Part shown: positions 8,873-16,263 of the stretch, one piece after another | Layout: every line of letters begins with the position of its first letter | Position numbering within the stretch: position 1 is the stretch's first letter | DNA from: an uncultured Bacteroidales bacterium | Lineage (GTDB): Bacteria; Bacteroidota; Bacteroidia; Bacteroidales; Muribaculaceae | Length of the DNA: 40,341 bases | NCBI GenBank assembly: GCA_902785925.1 | Contig: CADAAI010000026.1 | Span: 1 to 40,341, forward strand | Direction: 5' to 3' | The notes under the pieces: model-generated | Seen by the model: only the letters and a program-made list of their open reading frames with translations | What the model was told of the DNA's origin: nothing | Database searches by the model: none | Made by a program: the position numbers and the translations under genes

Positions 8873-9505
8873 TTACTTAAAGAAATATGTTGCTTGAACA
8901 AACCATGTGCGGTGCTTTGCCACGTGCTCATCAAGGAGTTTAGTGCCTAGGTTCTGCCCCACGCTGAAGCTATAACCTCCACTAACCTGTACCCTGTTGA
9001 ACAGTTCTACACCAATACCGGCATGTAGAAGCACGTTTACGGTAGTGTATTTGAGTGCGTCGCCCATCTTGTTGTGGCCCGCCAAGAACGAGAAGGTGGG
9101 ACCAGCATAGATAAATGGCATGATGGAACTCTCAAGTCCGCCAAGTTTGCTGTAACGGAACTTAAGGTTAAGGGGCACATCAATGTAATGAAGTTGTGCA
9201 GTCTGTGTCTCAATGCCTTGTGATTCCCACGCACGCCTGTCGCCTAAATGGATGCGGCCTTGACGCAGTGTGTAGAGGATTGATGCATCAATACCAAATC
9301 CAACGCCTGGAATCATCATGTCGCCTGTGACACCAATCGAACCGCCAAATTTGCGGTCGCTCTCAAAGATGTCGGTTTGCTTGAAATGTATCTCGTTGTA
9401 ATTACCACCAATTGTGACACCCCAGCGTCTAACTGGCTGAGCCACCGATGATAAAGAGCTTAATAGAGCTACTGATATGATTAGAAATTTAATATAACTT
9501 CTCAT
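8873..9505 (-). CDS. Small outer-membrane beta-barrel protein (porin family, OMP_b-brl type)
   Basis: I start the protein at the ATG at 9505 (210 residues), because it opens a signal peptide (MRSYIKFLIISVALLSSLSSVAQ); the 14 residues before it in the open frame overlap the promoter. The mature part alternates hydrophobic and polar residues in short strands (WGVTIGGNYNEI, GVGFGIDASILYTLRQG, DVPLNLKFRYSKLG, FIYAGPTFSFLAGH) and ends on an aromatic residue (QATYFFK), as outer-membrane barrels do. The pattern GFGIDASxLYTxRQ and DVPLNxKxxY is shared with the protein at 11141-11749, so the two are paralogues. Transport or structural role is unknown. Confidence 0.8.
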   Translation of the reverse strand: MRSYIKFLIISVALLSSLSSVAQPVRRWGVTIGGNYNEIHFKQTDIFESDRKFGGSIGVTGDMMIPGVGFGIDASILYTLRQGRIHLGDRRAWESQGIETQTAQLHYIDVPLNLKFRYSKLGGLESSIMPFIYAGPTFSFLAGHNKMGDALKYTTVNVLLHAGIGVELFNRVQVSGGYSFSVGQNLGTKLLDEHVAKHRTWFVQATYFFK

Positions 9506-9535
9506 TAATATGTCTGATTTTTTTGTTTTAGACTG

Positions 9536-9567
9536 CAAAACTAACATAAATTATCGTCACGACCAAA
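9536..9567 (-). promoter_or_regulatory. Promoter of the OMP gene at 8873-9505
   Basis: TAGTTTTG (9543-9536) matches TAnnTTTG, and TTTG (9567-9564) lies 20 bp upstream. This is one of the best promoter matches in the window. It sits in the 98-bp gap after preA. The same gap has a weak AT-only hairpin (CAATAA 9627-9632 with TTATTG 9639-9644), which is a doubtful terminator for preA. Confidence 0.7.
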
Positions 9568-9645
9568 GATTTCAATTTTTATAACACAAATTTTCAGTCA
9601 TTGGTTCGTCAGTAAAACAGTCATGGCAATAATGGTTGTTATTGA

Positions 9646-11115
9646 TTAATGTTCTTTCTTTTTGGGAACACGCTTAGAAGATGTGATGGCGCCAGTGGGG
9701 CATACTAGACGGCACAGGTGACATCCCACACACTTTGATCCAAGGATTTGAGGCTTGCGTGTGTCGTTGTCGAACGAGATTGCCTGATGACCAGCGTCCA
9801 TGCAAGATATATGGCAGCGTCCACAACCAATACACTTGTCACGGTCGATAATGGGATAGACAACAGTTTCACGGTCCAGTTCCGATGGACGCACAAATAA
9901 TGGTAGCTGTTCGCCTACAAGCTCATCGAGTTTTTTCACACCTCGACTATGCATATAATATTGTAGGCCAAGTTTGAGGTCATCGATGATGCGGTAACCA
10001 TATTGCATCACGGCGGTGCACACTTGCACATTGGTGCAGCCCAACTGAATGAATTCTAAAGCGTCGCGCCAAGTCTCGATGCCACCTATGCCGCTTAGCT
10101 CTATCTTCTTCATTATTGGGTTTTTTGCCATTTCAAGGATGTGACGTTGAGCTATGGGTTTCACAGCACGTCCCGATAGTCCAGACGTTGTCTTCTTACC
10201 CGACACCTCAGAGCTTTCGCCAAATGTGATGCTCTTGATAGTGTTGATTGCACTGATGGCATCGGCACCAGCAAAATAGGCACCCATCGCTGGGTTGTTA
10301 ATTTGTGTGATGTTGGGAGTCATCTTTGGAATGACTGGAATAGAAACTGAACGCTTTACATAGGCTGTATAGAATGTCACCAATTCAGGATCTTGGCCTA
10401 CATCGCTTCCCATTCCGGCGATGCGCATCTGTGGACAAGAGAAATTGAGCTCAATTGCATCGACTCCAGCCTGCTCTGCCATCTTGGCAAGTTCTATCCA
10501 TTGTTCTTCGGTAGATCCCATTATGGATGCTATCACTATTTTGCTAGGATAGTTCTTTTTGAGGCGACTTAGAATCTCGAAATCCACCTCGGCGGGATTC
10601 TCGCTCAATTGTTCCATGTTGCGGAAGGCTGTAAAGTCGCCTTTGCTGCCCTCACGATGAATCGCATCAAAGCGTGGCGACACCTCGTTGATGTCATCAA
10701 GGCAAATGGTTTTATAGAAGACGCCAGCCCATCCGGCCTCAAATGCCCTAGCCACCATGTCATAGCCAGTGCAAATTGATGATGAGGCGAGAAAGAACGG
10801 ATTCTCGCAATGCAGACCGCAAAAGTCAATTTTAAGACTTGGCAGTAAATTAGGCATATCTACTTCGGGTAGCTGGTTGATTACCTGGGTTATGCGAACT
10901 GGATAATCGTAGTGGATGCAGGCCTGCTCGGCTCGCTGCAGATCATCATTGCAGTAATGCTCGGTCCACACTTTGGCAACGTTTGCATTGTCAAAACGGA
11001 TGGCTCTTAATGCTCTAGCTACATCGCCCTTGCCGCACGCTTTGGAGCAAGGAGCATCGATGCAGAGCAAACAACGAGCCACTTCTTCTTGAATGTTTAC
11101 TTTGCTCTTAGACAT
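9646..11115 (-). CDS. preA: PreA-like dihydropyrimidine dehydrogenase catalytic subunit with N-terminal Fe-S domain
   Basis: The protein has 489 residues in three parts. Residues 1-80 resemble the start of PreT or of mammalian DPD: C15, C18, C23 and C27 (CLLCIDAPCSKAC) can hold one 4Fe-4S cluster. Residues 93-400 form an FMN-binding dihydroorotate-dehydrogenase-type barrel (NPFFLASSSICTGYDM, KTICLDDINEVSPRFD, ELNFSCPQ, SGIGGIETWRDA). The C-terminus has two 4Fe-4S motifs (CIGCGRCHISC and CVGCHLCRLVC). PreA with the flavoprotein PreT reduces uracil and thymine using NAD(P)H. No PreT is found here, so the electron partner is open. It follows the OMP gene at 11141 by 25 bp and is probably co-transcribed with it. 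The family is firm; pyrimidine as the substrate is likely but not proven. Confidence 0.85.
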   Translation of the reverse strand: MSKSKVNIQEEVARCLLCIDAPCSKACGKGDVARALRAIRFDNANVAKVWTEHYCNDDLQRAEQACIHYDYPVRITQVINQLPEVDMPNLLPSLKIDFCGLHCENPFFLASSSICTGYDMVARAFEAGWAGVFYKTICLDDINEVSPRFDAIHREGSKGDFTAFRNMEQLSENPAEVDFEILSRLKKNYPSKIVIASIMGSTEEQWIELAKMAEQAGVDAIELNFSCPQMRIAGMGSDVGQDPELVTFYTAYVKRSVSIPVIPKMTPNITQINNPAMGAYFAGADAISAINTIKSITFGESSEVSGKKTTSGLSGRAVKPIAQRHILEMAKNPIMKKIELSGIGGIETWRDALEFIQLGCTNVQVCTAVMQYGYRIIDDLKLGLQYYMHSRGVKKLDELVGEQLPLFVRPSELDRETVVYPIIDRDKCIGCGRCHISCMDAGHQAISFDNDTRKPQILGSKCVGCHLCRLVCPTGAITSSKRVPKKKEH

Positions 11116-11140
11116 GGTTTATATAAGAGATAATATGTGA

Positions 11141-11749
11141 TTAGAAGAGATAGGCTGCAGTGATTGTCCAGAGTTTGTCTTTACCTTTGATAGGTGTTGA
11201 GTCAACCTCTTTACCTATGTATTCAAATGCTTTGGTGAGGCCAATGCCGTAGTTGGCGTGTATCTGGACTTTTCGGAACAGTTCGGCACCGAATCCCACA
11301 TTCCATGAAGTGTTCCATTTGCGCGACTTGAAATCGCCCTTGTCAGTGTCTCCTAGCATTAGAGCGAAATCGGGACCAGTGGTTACAAACGGTGAAATGA
11401 TTTTGCTCAAAACTGGAATTTGAATTTTATACTTCACGTTAACGGGTATGTCGAGATAGTCACGCTTGAGTTTGGTTACCTGTGCGCCTTCCTCAATATA
11501 AAGGTCATCTTGACGGTGGGCATATAGCACCGAGGCGTCAATGCCTAGACCCACAACTGGTAATCCAGCCTCAACCATGAGGCCGGCAGTGAATCCGGCT
11601 CTGTTTTCCTTGCTCACAATGTCTTTGTCCCATTTGAGTTCGTTGATAGTGATGCCGCCCTTGACACCAAACCTGAACTGAGCCTGTGCTGTTGCATTTG
11701 CAATAATCGCTAATGCTATAATAATTGTTGTTTTTGCTATGAATTTCAT
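11141..11749 (-). CDS. Small outer-membrane beta-barrel protein (porin family), preA operon
   Basis: The protein has 202 residues. It starts with a signal peptide (MKFIAKTTIIIALAIIANAT, ending AQAQ). The mature part is made of beta-strand-like segments (RFGVKGGITINEL, AGFTAGLMVEAGLP, LGIDASVLYAHRQDD, DIPVNVKYKI, NASYGIGL-like stretches) and ends in aromatic AAYLF. It is a paralogue of the OMP at 8873-9505. It lies 25 bp before preA in the same direction, so the two form a likely operon. Whether it has any link to pyrimidine uptake is speculation. Confidence 0.8.
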   Translation of the reverse strand: MKFIAKTTIIIALAIIANATAQAQFRFGVKGGITINELKWDKDIVSKENRAGFTAGLMVEAGLPVVGLGIDASVLYAHRQDDLYIEEGAQVTKLKRDYLDIPVNVKYKIQIPVLSKIISPFVTTGPDFALMLGDTDKGDFKSRKWNTSWNVGFGAELFRKVQIHANYGIGLTKAFEYIGKEVDSTPIKGKDKLWTITAAYLF

Positions 11750-11771
11750 GTTATATAATGTTTTAGTGTGG

Positions 11772-11802
11772 CAAAGTAAAACAAAAAAAACGAGAAAAGC
11801 AA
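11772..11802 (-). promoter_or_regulatory. Possible promoter of the OMP-preA pair
   Basis: TTACTTTG (11779-11772) differs from TAnnTTTG at one base; TTG (11802-11800) lies 20 bp upstream. It is 22 bp before the start codon. Confidence 0.45.
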
Positions 11803-11843
11803 TTTTTTGCTTATCGGCGCAAGGTATTTAAAGTTATTTAGTT

Positions 11844-11851
11844 TATCTTTG
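11844..11851 (+). promoter_or_regulatory. -7 box of the apbE promoter
   Basis: TATCTTTG matches TAnnTTTG exactly, 28 bp before the apbE start. The -33 region (TTTA near 11827) is weak. Confidence 0.5.
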
Positions 11852-11879
11852 TAGATAAATTGATAATTATAGAACCTTT

Positions 11880-12890
11880 ATGTTGAAGTCGAGAAAGTAT
11901 TATGCCGTACTGCTCTTGTTGCTCGTGCTTGTGATTGCGTTGCCCTTTATGCGCAGTCGCAAGAAGTTTGTAACCAATAGCGGTGTTGTGTGGACTACCG
12001 AGTATCATATTACATATGAGGCCCGTGGTGACCTAAACGACTCTATTCAGCAGGTGCTGGCGACAATCGATCAGAGTGCTTCGGCATTTAACAAGCAGTC
12101 GCTCGTAAGTGCAATCAACGAGGGGCGAAGTGATGTTGCCGACCGTCTGTTTAAGGTGATGTATACTAAAGCTCTAGAGGTCAACAAGGCTAGTGACGGA
12201 TTGTATGATCCCACTGTAATGCCGCTCGTCAACGCGTGGGGCTTTGGTTACAAGAATGGTCAGCTGCCAACCAAGGAACAGATTGATAGTATTCTGGCAT
12301 TTGTGGGCATTGGTCATACGCGACTTGATGGTTTGCGCATAGTAAAGGACGACCCACGTGTGCAGTTCGATTTCAGCTCTATTGCCAAAGGGCTGGCGTG
12401 TGATGAGGTGGCTGCTATGCTCGTCCGTAACGGTGCGACAAACTATATGGTTGAGATAGGCGGCGAGGTAGTGGCTCGTGGAGTAAACGAGCGCGGTGAA
12501 CCGTGGCGTGTGTCGGTCGACCTACCAGTACCCGACAATGAAAAGGGGGCAGTGCACAGCAATGCTGTTGTCCTGTGCCTCGACAGCTTGGCTGTTGCTA
12601 CAAGCGGCAGTTATCGCAAGTTTAAAGAAGTTGACGGGAAGAAGGTGAGCCACATCGTGAATCCAACGACTGGCAGCAGCGAGACATCTAGTTTGCTTAG
12701 TGTATCGATAGTGGCGCCCGACTGCATGAGCGCCGACGCATGGTCAACAGCATGCATGGCGATGGGGCTTGGAAAAACTCAGGCGATGATGGAAAAGAAC
12801 AATGCGTTGGGCGTGATGACCATTAGTACCGATGATGATGGTAATTTTGTCGTGTGGTCCAATAAGCGCTTTGCCGATTTGGTGAAGTAG
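11880..12890 (+). CDS. apbE: FAD:protein FMN transferase (ApbE family)
   Basis: The protein has 336 residues. A hydrophobic N-terminal segment (about 8-24) without an obvious lipobox suggests export or an anchor on the outer face of the inner membrane. ApbE motifs occur in order: SASAFNKQSLVSAIN, ASDGLYDPTVMPLVNAWGFG, FDFSSIAKGLACD, NYMVEIGGEVVARG, ATSGSYRKF, SHIVNPTTG and the metal-binding region MSADAWSTACMAMG. These enzymes attach FMN to a threonine of target proteins such as the NQR and RNF subunits. No such target is encoded in this window and complex I has no covalent FMN, so its closeness to the nuo cluster is probably not functional. It is a single gene, convergent with the pseudouridine synthase 22 bp away. 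Confidence 0.9.
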   Translation: MLKSRKYYAVLLLLLVLVIALPFMRSRKKFVTNSGVVWTTEYHITYEARGDLNDSIQQVLATIDQSASAFNKQSLVSAINEGRSDVADRLFKVMYTKALEVNKASDGLYDPTVMPLVNAWGFGYKNGQLPTKEQIDSILAFVGIGHTRLDGLRIVKDDPRVQFDFSSIAKGLACDEVAAMLVRNGATNYMVEIGGEVVARGVNERGEPWRVSVDLPVPDNEKGAVHSNAVVLCLDSLAVATSGSYRKFKEVDGKKVSHIVNPTTGSSETSSLLSVSIVAPDCMSADAWSTACMAMGLGKTQAMMEKNNALGVMTISTDDDGNFVVWSNKRFADLVK

Positions 12891-12912
12891 CTATAAGTAG
12901 ATTAATTCTTAA

Positions 12913-13590
12913 TTAAGCATTTTGTATAGCTAAGGCTTGCCACAATGAGTCATGGGGAAGTGGTGCAGTAACATCAACTTCGACTTTCGACACCGGATGG
13001 ATGAATTGAATGCGATGCGACTGCAGAGAGATGCCGCCGTCGGGATTACTGCGTGGTGCACCATACTTGAGGTCGCCCTTAATGGGACAACCCAAATGGG
13101 CGAGTTGAGCGCGTATCTGGTGCTTGCGACCTGTTAGCAAGTCAATTTCAAGGAGGTAGTAATTGTTGCTTTGTCCTATCACTCGATAGTTGAGCACTGC
13201 CTTTTGCGCCCCAGCAGTGCCTGGCTTCACTACATAGGTCTTGTTGTTTTTCTCCTGTGAAACAAGATAGTCGGTGAGAGTGTCGGCATCTTTGGGTGGG
13301 TGGTTCTTGACAATAGCCCAGTAGGTCTTGTGAACTTCACCACGACGGAATAGATCATTCATGCGCGAAAGCCCCTTACTGGTGCGTGCAAAGACTACAA
13401 GCCCACTGGTGGGCCTGTCGATGCGGTGTGTCACGCCACAAAACACGTTCCCCGGTTTGTTGTATTTCACCTTTATCCACTGTTTGAGGGTCTCGACGAG
13501 TGGCTCATCGCCTGTGCGGTCGCCCTGAACTATCTCGCCACACGCTTTGTTGACGATGATTAGGTGATTATCTTCGTACACTACTTCCAT
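12913..13590 (-). CDS. Short RluA-family pseudouridine synthase
   Basis: I start at the ATG at 13590 (225 residues, MEVVYEDNHLIIVNK), the usual family beginning; the 11 residues before it in the open frame lie over the promoter. The catalytic aspartate is in HRIDRPTSGLVVFART; LTGRKHQIRAQLAHLGCPIKGD is the second conserved block. There is no N-terminal S4 domain, so this is the short type (like RluA or TruC) rather than the RluC/RluD type. The target uridine in rRNA or tRNA cannot be named. Confidence 0.88.
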   Translation of the reverse strand: MEVVYEDNHLIIVNKACGEIVQGDRTGDEPLVETLKQWIKVKYNKPGNVFCGVTHRIDRPTSGLVVFARTSKGLSRMNDLFRRGEVHKTYWAIVKNHPPKDADTLTDYLVSQEKNNKTYVVKPGTAGAQKAVLNYRVIGQSNNYYLLEIDLLTGRKHQIRAQLAHLGCPIKGDLKYGAPRSNPDGGISLQSHRIQFIHPVSKVEVDVTAPLPHDSLWQALAIQNA

Positions 13591-13620
13591 TGTGTTGTCT
13601 AGACTGTGATGTTGATTGTG

Positions 13621-13628
13621 CAAAGATA
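13621..13628 (-). promoter_or_regulatory. -7 box of the pseudouridine synthase gene
   Basis: TATCTTTG on the minus strand, an exact TAnnTTTG match, 30 bp before the start codon. The -33 region is weak. It supports the start at 13590. Confidence 0.5.
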
Positions 13629-13662
13629 ATGAGTTTTTTTAAAACATTGTCTCTAGAGATAT

Positions 13663-13696
13663 AAAAAACCGGTTAGCCTTGTGACTAACCGGTTTT
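13663..13696 (-). terminator. Terminator of the M23 peptidase gene
   Basis: AAAACCGGTTAG (13665-13676) pairs perfectly with CTAACCGGTTTT (13685-13696), with an 8-nt loop. On the minus strand it continues into a run of six T. It lies 40 bp after the M23 stop codon. Confidence 0.88.
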
Positions 13697-13735
13697 CTAA
13701 TGTCAAGTTATCTAGTTTTTAGTGTTGTGTTCTTT

Positions 13736-14515
13736 TTAACGACGACGACCTTTGCTTGCGCTCTGCTGACGGTTGTTGTCGGCATTGTCGCTACTACTGC
13801 GATTGAAGGTGTAGTGGTCGCGATAAACATTTCCGTTAACGAAATCAAATATCTTCTCGGGGTTGATAGCGACACCCATGTAGCGAGTCTCGAAGTGGAG
13901 ATGTGGACCAGTACTGCGGCCAGTGTTACCACTAAGGGCGATAGGAGTGCCAGCTTTCACATATTGGTTCTCCTTAACAAGGAACTTAGAGAGGTGACCA
14001 TACACGGTCTCAAGGCCGTTGTCGTGGCGCAGGATAACATAGAATCCGTAGCCGTTACGCTCAAATTTTGTGAGCCTTACTTTGCCGGTAAATGCAGCGT
14101 AGATAGTGTCGCCAATATTAGCCTTGAGGTCGGCTCCCTTGTGCATGCGGCCAAACTGCTTGCGATAACCAAAATGTGAGTTGATTACGCGGTGTTTTAC
14201 TGGCATAGCATATTTAGAAACATCAATAACCTTTGTTGAGGGAATGTTTGCATTCTGATAGGGGTTAACGCGGTCACTGTTCCAGCCTTCGCTGTAGATG
14301 TCGGCGTTGTCGATGTTGTCTTTGTCGCCATAGAGGTCGCGAGCGTAGTTCTGTGCTTCCTCTACTTTAATTTTATCTTGTACTCGATTTTGTTTTGCAA
14401 GAAGGTTTTTGTGTGTTTGACGGTAATCGCTGATAGATTGAGAATTAGCTGCAAAGCATACCGATATTAAAGCCATACCGATAAAACTTACTTTCAGACT
14501 ATTAAAAAACTTCAT
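13736..14515 (-). CDS. Exported M23 family (LytM-type) metallopeptidase
   Basis: The protein has 259 residues and a signal peptide (about 1-26). After a linker of about 75 residues the M23 domain spans about 108-225. Zinc ligands H125 and D129 (HKGAD) and H207 (HLHF) and the catalytic H174 (VYGHL) are all present, so it should be active rather than a scaffold of the EnvC type. M23 enzymes cut cell-wall peptide cross-links. The C-terminal tail is basic and polar (ends KGRRR). It is transcribed away from the nuo operon, and the two share the 755-bp control region. Confidence 0.9.
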   Translation of the reverse strand: MKFFNSLKVSFIGMALISVCFAANSQSISDYRQTHKNLLAKQNRVQDKIKVEEAQNYARDLYGDKDNIDNADIYSEGWNSDRVNPYQNANIPSTKVIDVSKYAMPVKHRVINSHFGYRKQFGRMHKGADLKANIGDTIYAAFTGKVRLTKFERNGYGFYVILRHDNGLETVYGHLSKFLVKENQYVKAGTPIALSGNTGRSTGPHLHFETRYMGVAINPEKIFDFVNGNVYRDHYTFNRSSSDNADNNRQQSASKGRRR

Positions 14516-14535
14516 ATCTTTCTATTTAAAAGTTT

Positions 14536-14608
14536 CAAGAAGCCAAAAAATTAAATCAATTGTGGAGAGCTCAGACACAGTTTGTAAAGCCTGTTCTCTG
14601 GCTTCTTG
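14536..14608. repeat. Inverted repeat in the 5' leader of the M23 gene
   Basis: CAAGAAGCCA (14536-14545) and TGGCTTCTTG (14599-14608) are perfect complements 53 bp apart. A second pair, TGACC (14610-14614) with GGTCA (14624-14628), lies beside it. Both fall between the likely M23 promoter and start codon, so they would be in the mRNA leader. The function is unknown. Confidence 0.6.
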
Positions 14609-14647
14609 TTGACCTCAAAAGTGGGTCACTACATGTTTTTGAACGCA

Positions 14648-14655
14648 CAAAATTA
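14648..14655 (-). promoter_or_regulatory. -7 box of the M23 peptidase promoter
   Basis: TAATTTTG on the minus strand matches TAnnTTTG, with a TTG about 20 bp upstream (near 14677). It implies a 5' leader of about 125 nt. Confidence 0.5.
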
Positions 14656-14962
14656 CACATTTATTACGACATAGAGGCAAGAATTTGCACTAAAAAGTGT
14701 AAAAATGTGTCTCTATTTCTAAATATTTGAACGTAAGCTTTTGTGCAATAGTGGTTTATGCAATAGTGCTAATTTTGCCTTAAAAGGAGTGTGCAAGCAT
14801 TGGCTTAAGTCCCCATTAAAGGCAACTGCAAAATTAGTGCTTTTTGTTGGAAAAAACAAAATTATTTTCATTTACCGGAGTTTGCTGTTTTCTGTTGGCT
14901 TTCTTAAAATGGGTTGTTAATAATTATATTTAATAAGATGTTTTATTAATAAAAAAAATTAC
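14656..14962. repeat. Gene-free control region between divergent M23 and nuo promoters
   Basis: No convincing coding frame was seen in these 307 bp. The region holds a tandem-like direct repeat TGCAATAGTG (14744-14753 and 14759-14768, 15-bp period) that abuts an inverted repeat CTAATTTTGC (14769-14778) and GCAAAATTAG (14828-14837). A further imperfect pair (GCCTTAA and TTAAAGGC) lies inside it, so an extended stem could form. It is AT-rich on the nuo side. It may hold operators for either gene or a small RNA; neither is shown. Confidence 0.45.
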
Positions 14963-14970
14963 TATATTTG
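14963..14970 (+). promoter_or_regulatory. -7 box of the nuo-atp operon promoter
   Basis: TATATTTG is an exact TAnnTTTG match. TTTT at 14941-14944 is a possible -33 box 18 bp upstream. The next bases, CACCGCA, are the same as after the tRNA-Glu -7 box. It predicts transcription from about 14977 and a leader of about 290 nt before nuoA. No equally good promoter was found inside the next 17 kb of the cluster. Confidence 0.65.
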
Positions 14971-14975
14971 CACCG

Positions 14976-15270
14976 CAAAAAGCAAATAACTGATGTTGTT
15001 TCTCTAGTCAGTATTTTACTAATTGCTTATCCAAAAATTGATTGCATTTAATGAGAGGAGCCGTTAACAACATAAATCACGTTTCGCAAGCAATGCAAGG
15101 GCTGGCGATGTGTGTTGTGCTCCCACGTTGTGATGTGCGATCGATTGTTAGCGATAACGGGCCATTGCAATAGCCTCGCATGGCGAGTGCTGCTGTAGTG
15201 GTTCATTATTTTTGTTGATGCTGTTTTATTGAAACTAAATAATTAACCACATAACAAAAAACGTATTTTT
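14976..15270 (+). other. Long structured 5' leader of the nuo-atp operon
   Basis: Between the predicted start of transcription and nuoA there are about 290 nt. Visible hairpins in order: an imperfect stem around CTGA and TCAG (14992-15012), GTTA-GCGA-TAAC with a GNRA loop (15147-15158), an imperfect GGCCATTGCAATAGCC stem (15160-15175), and CTCGC-ATG-GCGAG (15175-15187). The last 80 nt are AT-rich and look unstructured up to the start codon. No known riboswitch class was recognised. Confidence 0.5.
15051..15173 (+). CDS. Possible 40-residue leader ORF in the nuo leader
   Basis: ATG at 15051 opens a 40-codon frame ending in TAG at 15171, 97 bp before nuoA. The product would be MRGAVNNINHVSQAMQGLAM plus 20 more residues, ending DNGPLQ. 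It is not membrane-like and matches nothing I recognise. Its stop codon lies inside the hairpin series, which would suit a leader peptide, but a chance frame over a structured RNA is just as possible. Confidence 0.25.
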   Translation: MRGAVNNINHVSQAMQGLAMCVVLPRCDVRSIVSDNGPLQ

Positions 15271-15639
15271 ATGGTTTTACTAGGTATTCAAAATACCACT
15301 CTGGCTGTCACCGCGGTTCTTACTGGCGTTGTGTTGGTGTTTGCTGCGTTGCTCATAGCCCGATTGATAGGACCTCGCAGCTTCACCAAGAAAAAAGGCG
15401 AGACCTATGAGTGTGGTATTCCTACTCGTGGCGAGAGCATGGCACAGTTCCATGTGGGTTACTATCTATTTGCTATCCTGTTCTTGATGTTCGACGTCGA
15501 AACAGTGTTCCTGTTTCCTTGGGCATCGATAGCTAAGTCGATAGGCTCTACTGCACTGCTTGCTGTGGGAACATTCTTGTTTATTCTTGTTTTAGGTCTG
15601 GCTTACGCCTGGAAGAAAGGAGCACTGCGATGGAAGTAA
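15271..15639 (+). CDS. nuoA: NADH-quinone oxidoreductase (complex I) subunit A
   Basis: The protein has 122 residues and three membrane helices (about 10-32, 64-86, 93-115). The conserved loop KKGETYECGIPTRGES and the second-helix motif HVGYYLFAILFLMFDVETVFLFPW are characteristic of NuoA. It is a membrane-arm subunit near the quinone site. It is the first gene of the nuo-atp cluster, and its last 10 bp overlap the start of nuoB, which suggests translational coupling. The start is set by the AT-rich stretch directly before the ATG and by family length. Confidence 0.97.
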   Translation: MVLLGIQNTTLAVTAVLTGVVLVFAALLIARLIGPRSFTKKKGETYECGIPTRGESMAQFHVGYYLFAILFLMFDVETVFLFPWASIAKSIGSTALLAVGTFLFILVLGLAYAWKKGALRWK

Positions 15640-16235
15640 AGATCAAAAGCATGAAGCACGAGGACTTCAAGGACAACGAGTATATTGACCAGCTCGTGCA
15701 GGAGTTGAACGCCAGCGGCACCAATGTGGTTGTTGGCAAGCTAGACCAGTTGATAAATTGGGGTATCAGCAACTCGCTGTGGCCATTCTGTTTTGGCACC
15801 AGCTGCTGCGCCATCGAGTTCATGTGTCTCGGAGCAGCACGCTATGATATGGCGCGATTTGGCTTTGAGGTTGCACGCAACTCACCTCGCCAGGCCGACT
15901 ATATCATGTGCCAGGGTACCATTACCTACCGTATGGCACCAGCATTGAAGCGTCTCTATGAGCAGATGGCCGAGCCCAAGTATGTGATAGCCTGTGGCGC
16001 TTGCACCGTGAGCGGCGGCCCATTCAAGAACAGTTATTGTGTTGTAAAGGGTATCGACGAGATTATCCCTGTTGACGTTTATCTTCCTGGTTGCCCACCT
16101 CGCCCTGAGGCGATGTTCTATGCTTTGATGCAACTACAGCGCAAAATTAAGGTGCAGAAGTTCTTTGGTGGTGTGAACCGCAAGGAAAGCCGCAAGAAGT
16201 TCTTTGATAAGAGCAGTGAGACAGCAGAAAAATAA
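15630..16235 (+). CDS. nuoB: Complex I subunit B (N2 cluster)
   Basis: The protein has 201 residues. The N2 4Fe-4S ligands are all present: the tandem cysteines in CFGTSCCAIEFM, the cysteine in ACGACTVSGGPF, and that in LPGCPPRPE. The cluster passes electrons to quinone at the junction of the peripheral and membrane arms. The ATG at 15630 overlaps nuoA by 10 bp; a second ATG at 15651 (MKHEDF) is an alternative start that would shorten it by seven residues. The C-terminal 30 residues are basic and polar. Confidence 0.97.
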   Translation: MEVKIKSMKHEDFKDNEYIDQLVQELNASGTNVVVGKLDQLINWGISNSLWPFCFGTSCCAIEFMCLGAARYDMARFGFEVARNSPRQADYIMCQGTITYRMAPALKRLYEQMAEPKYVIACGACTVSGGPFKNSYCVVKGIDEIIPVDVYLPGCPPRPEAMFYALMQLQRKIKVQKFFGGVNRKESRKKFFDKSSETAEK

Positions 16236-16263
16236 GTATTAAAACCCATACACATTATTATAT

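Noticed and set aside
10378..10450. Apparent loss of the catalytic cysteine in PreA (GMGSDVGQDPEL where mammalian DPD has a cysteine before GQDPEL)
   Set aside because: As far as I remember, bacterial PreA of E. coli has the same SDVGQ sequence and is active, so this is probably a family difference and not a lesion. An alignment would settle it.
11880..12890. ApbE as a maturation factor for the nearby complex I
   Set aside because: Complex I carries no covalently bound FMN and the NADH module is absent; ApbE targets (NQR, RNF) are not in the window, and the gene has its own promoter and is separated from the cluster by two genes.
14769..14837. Invertible promoter flanked by inverted repeats
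   Set aside because: The repeats are only 10 bp, enclose under 50 bp with no promoter-like box inside, and no recombinase gene is near.
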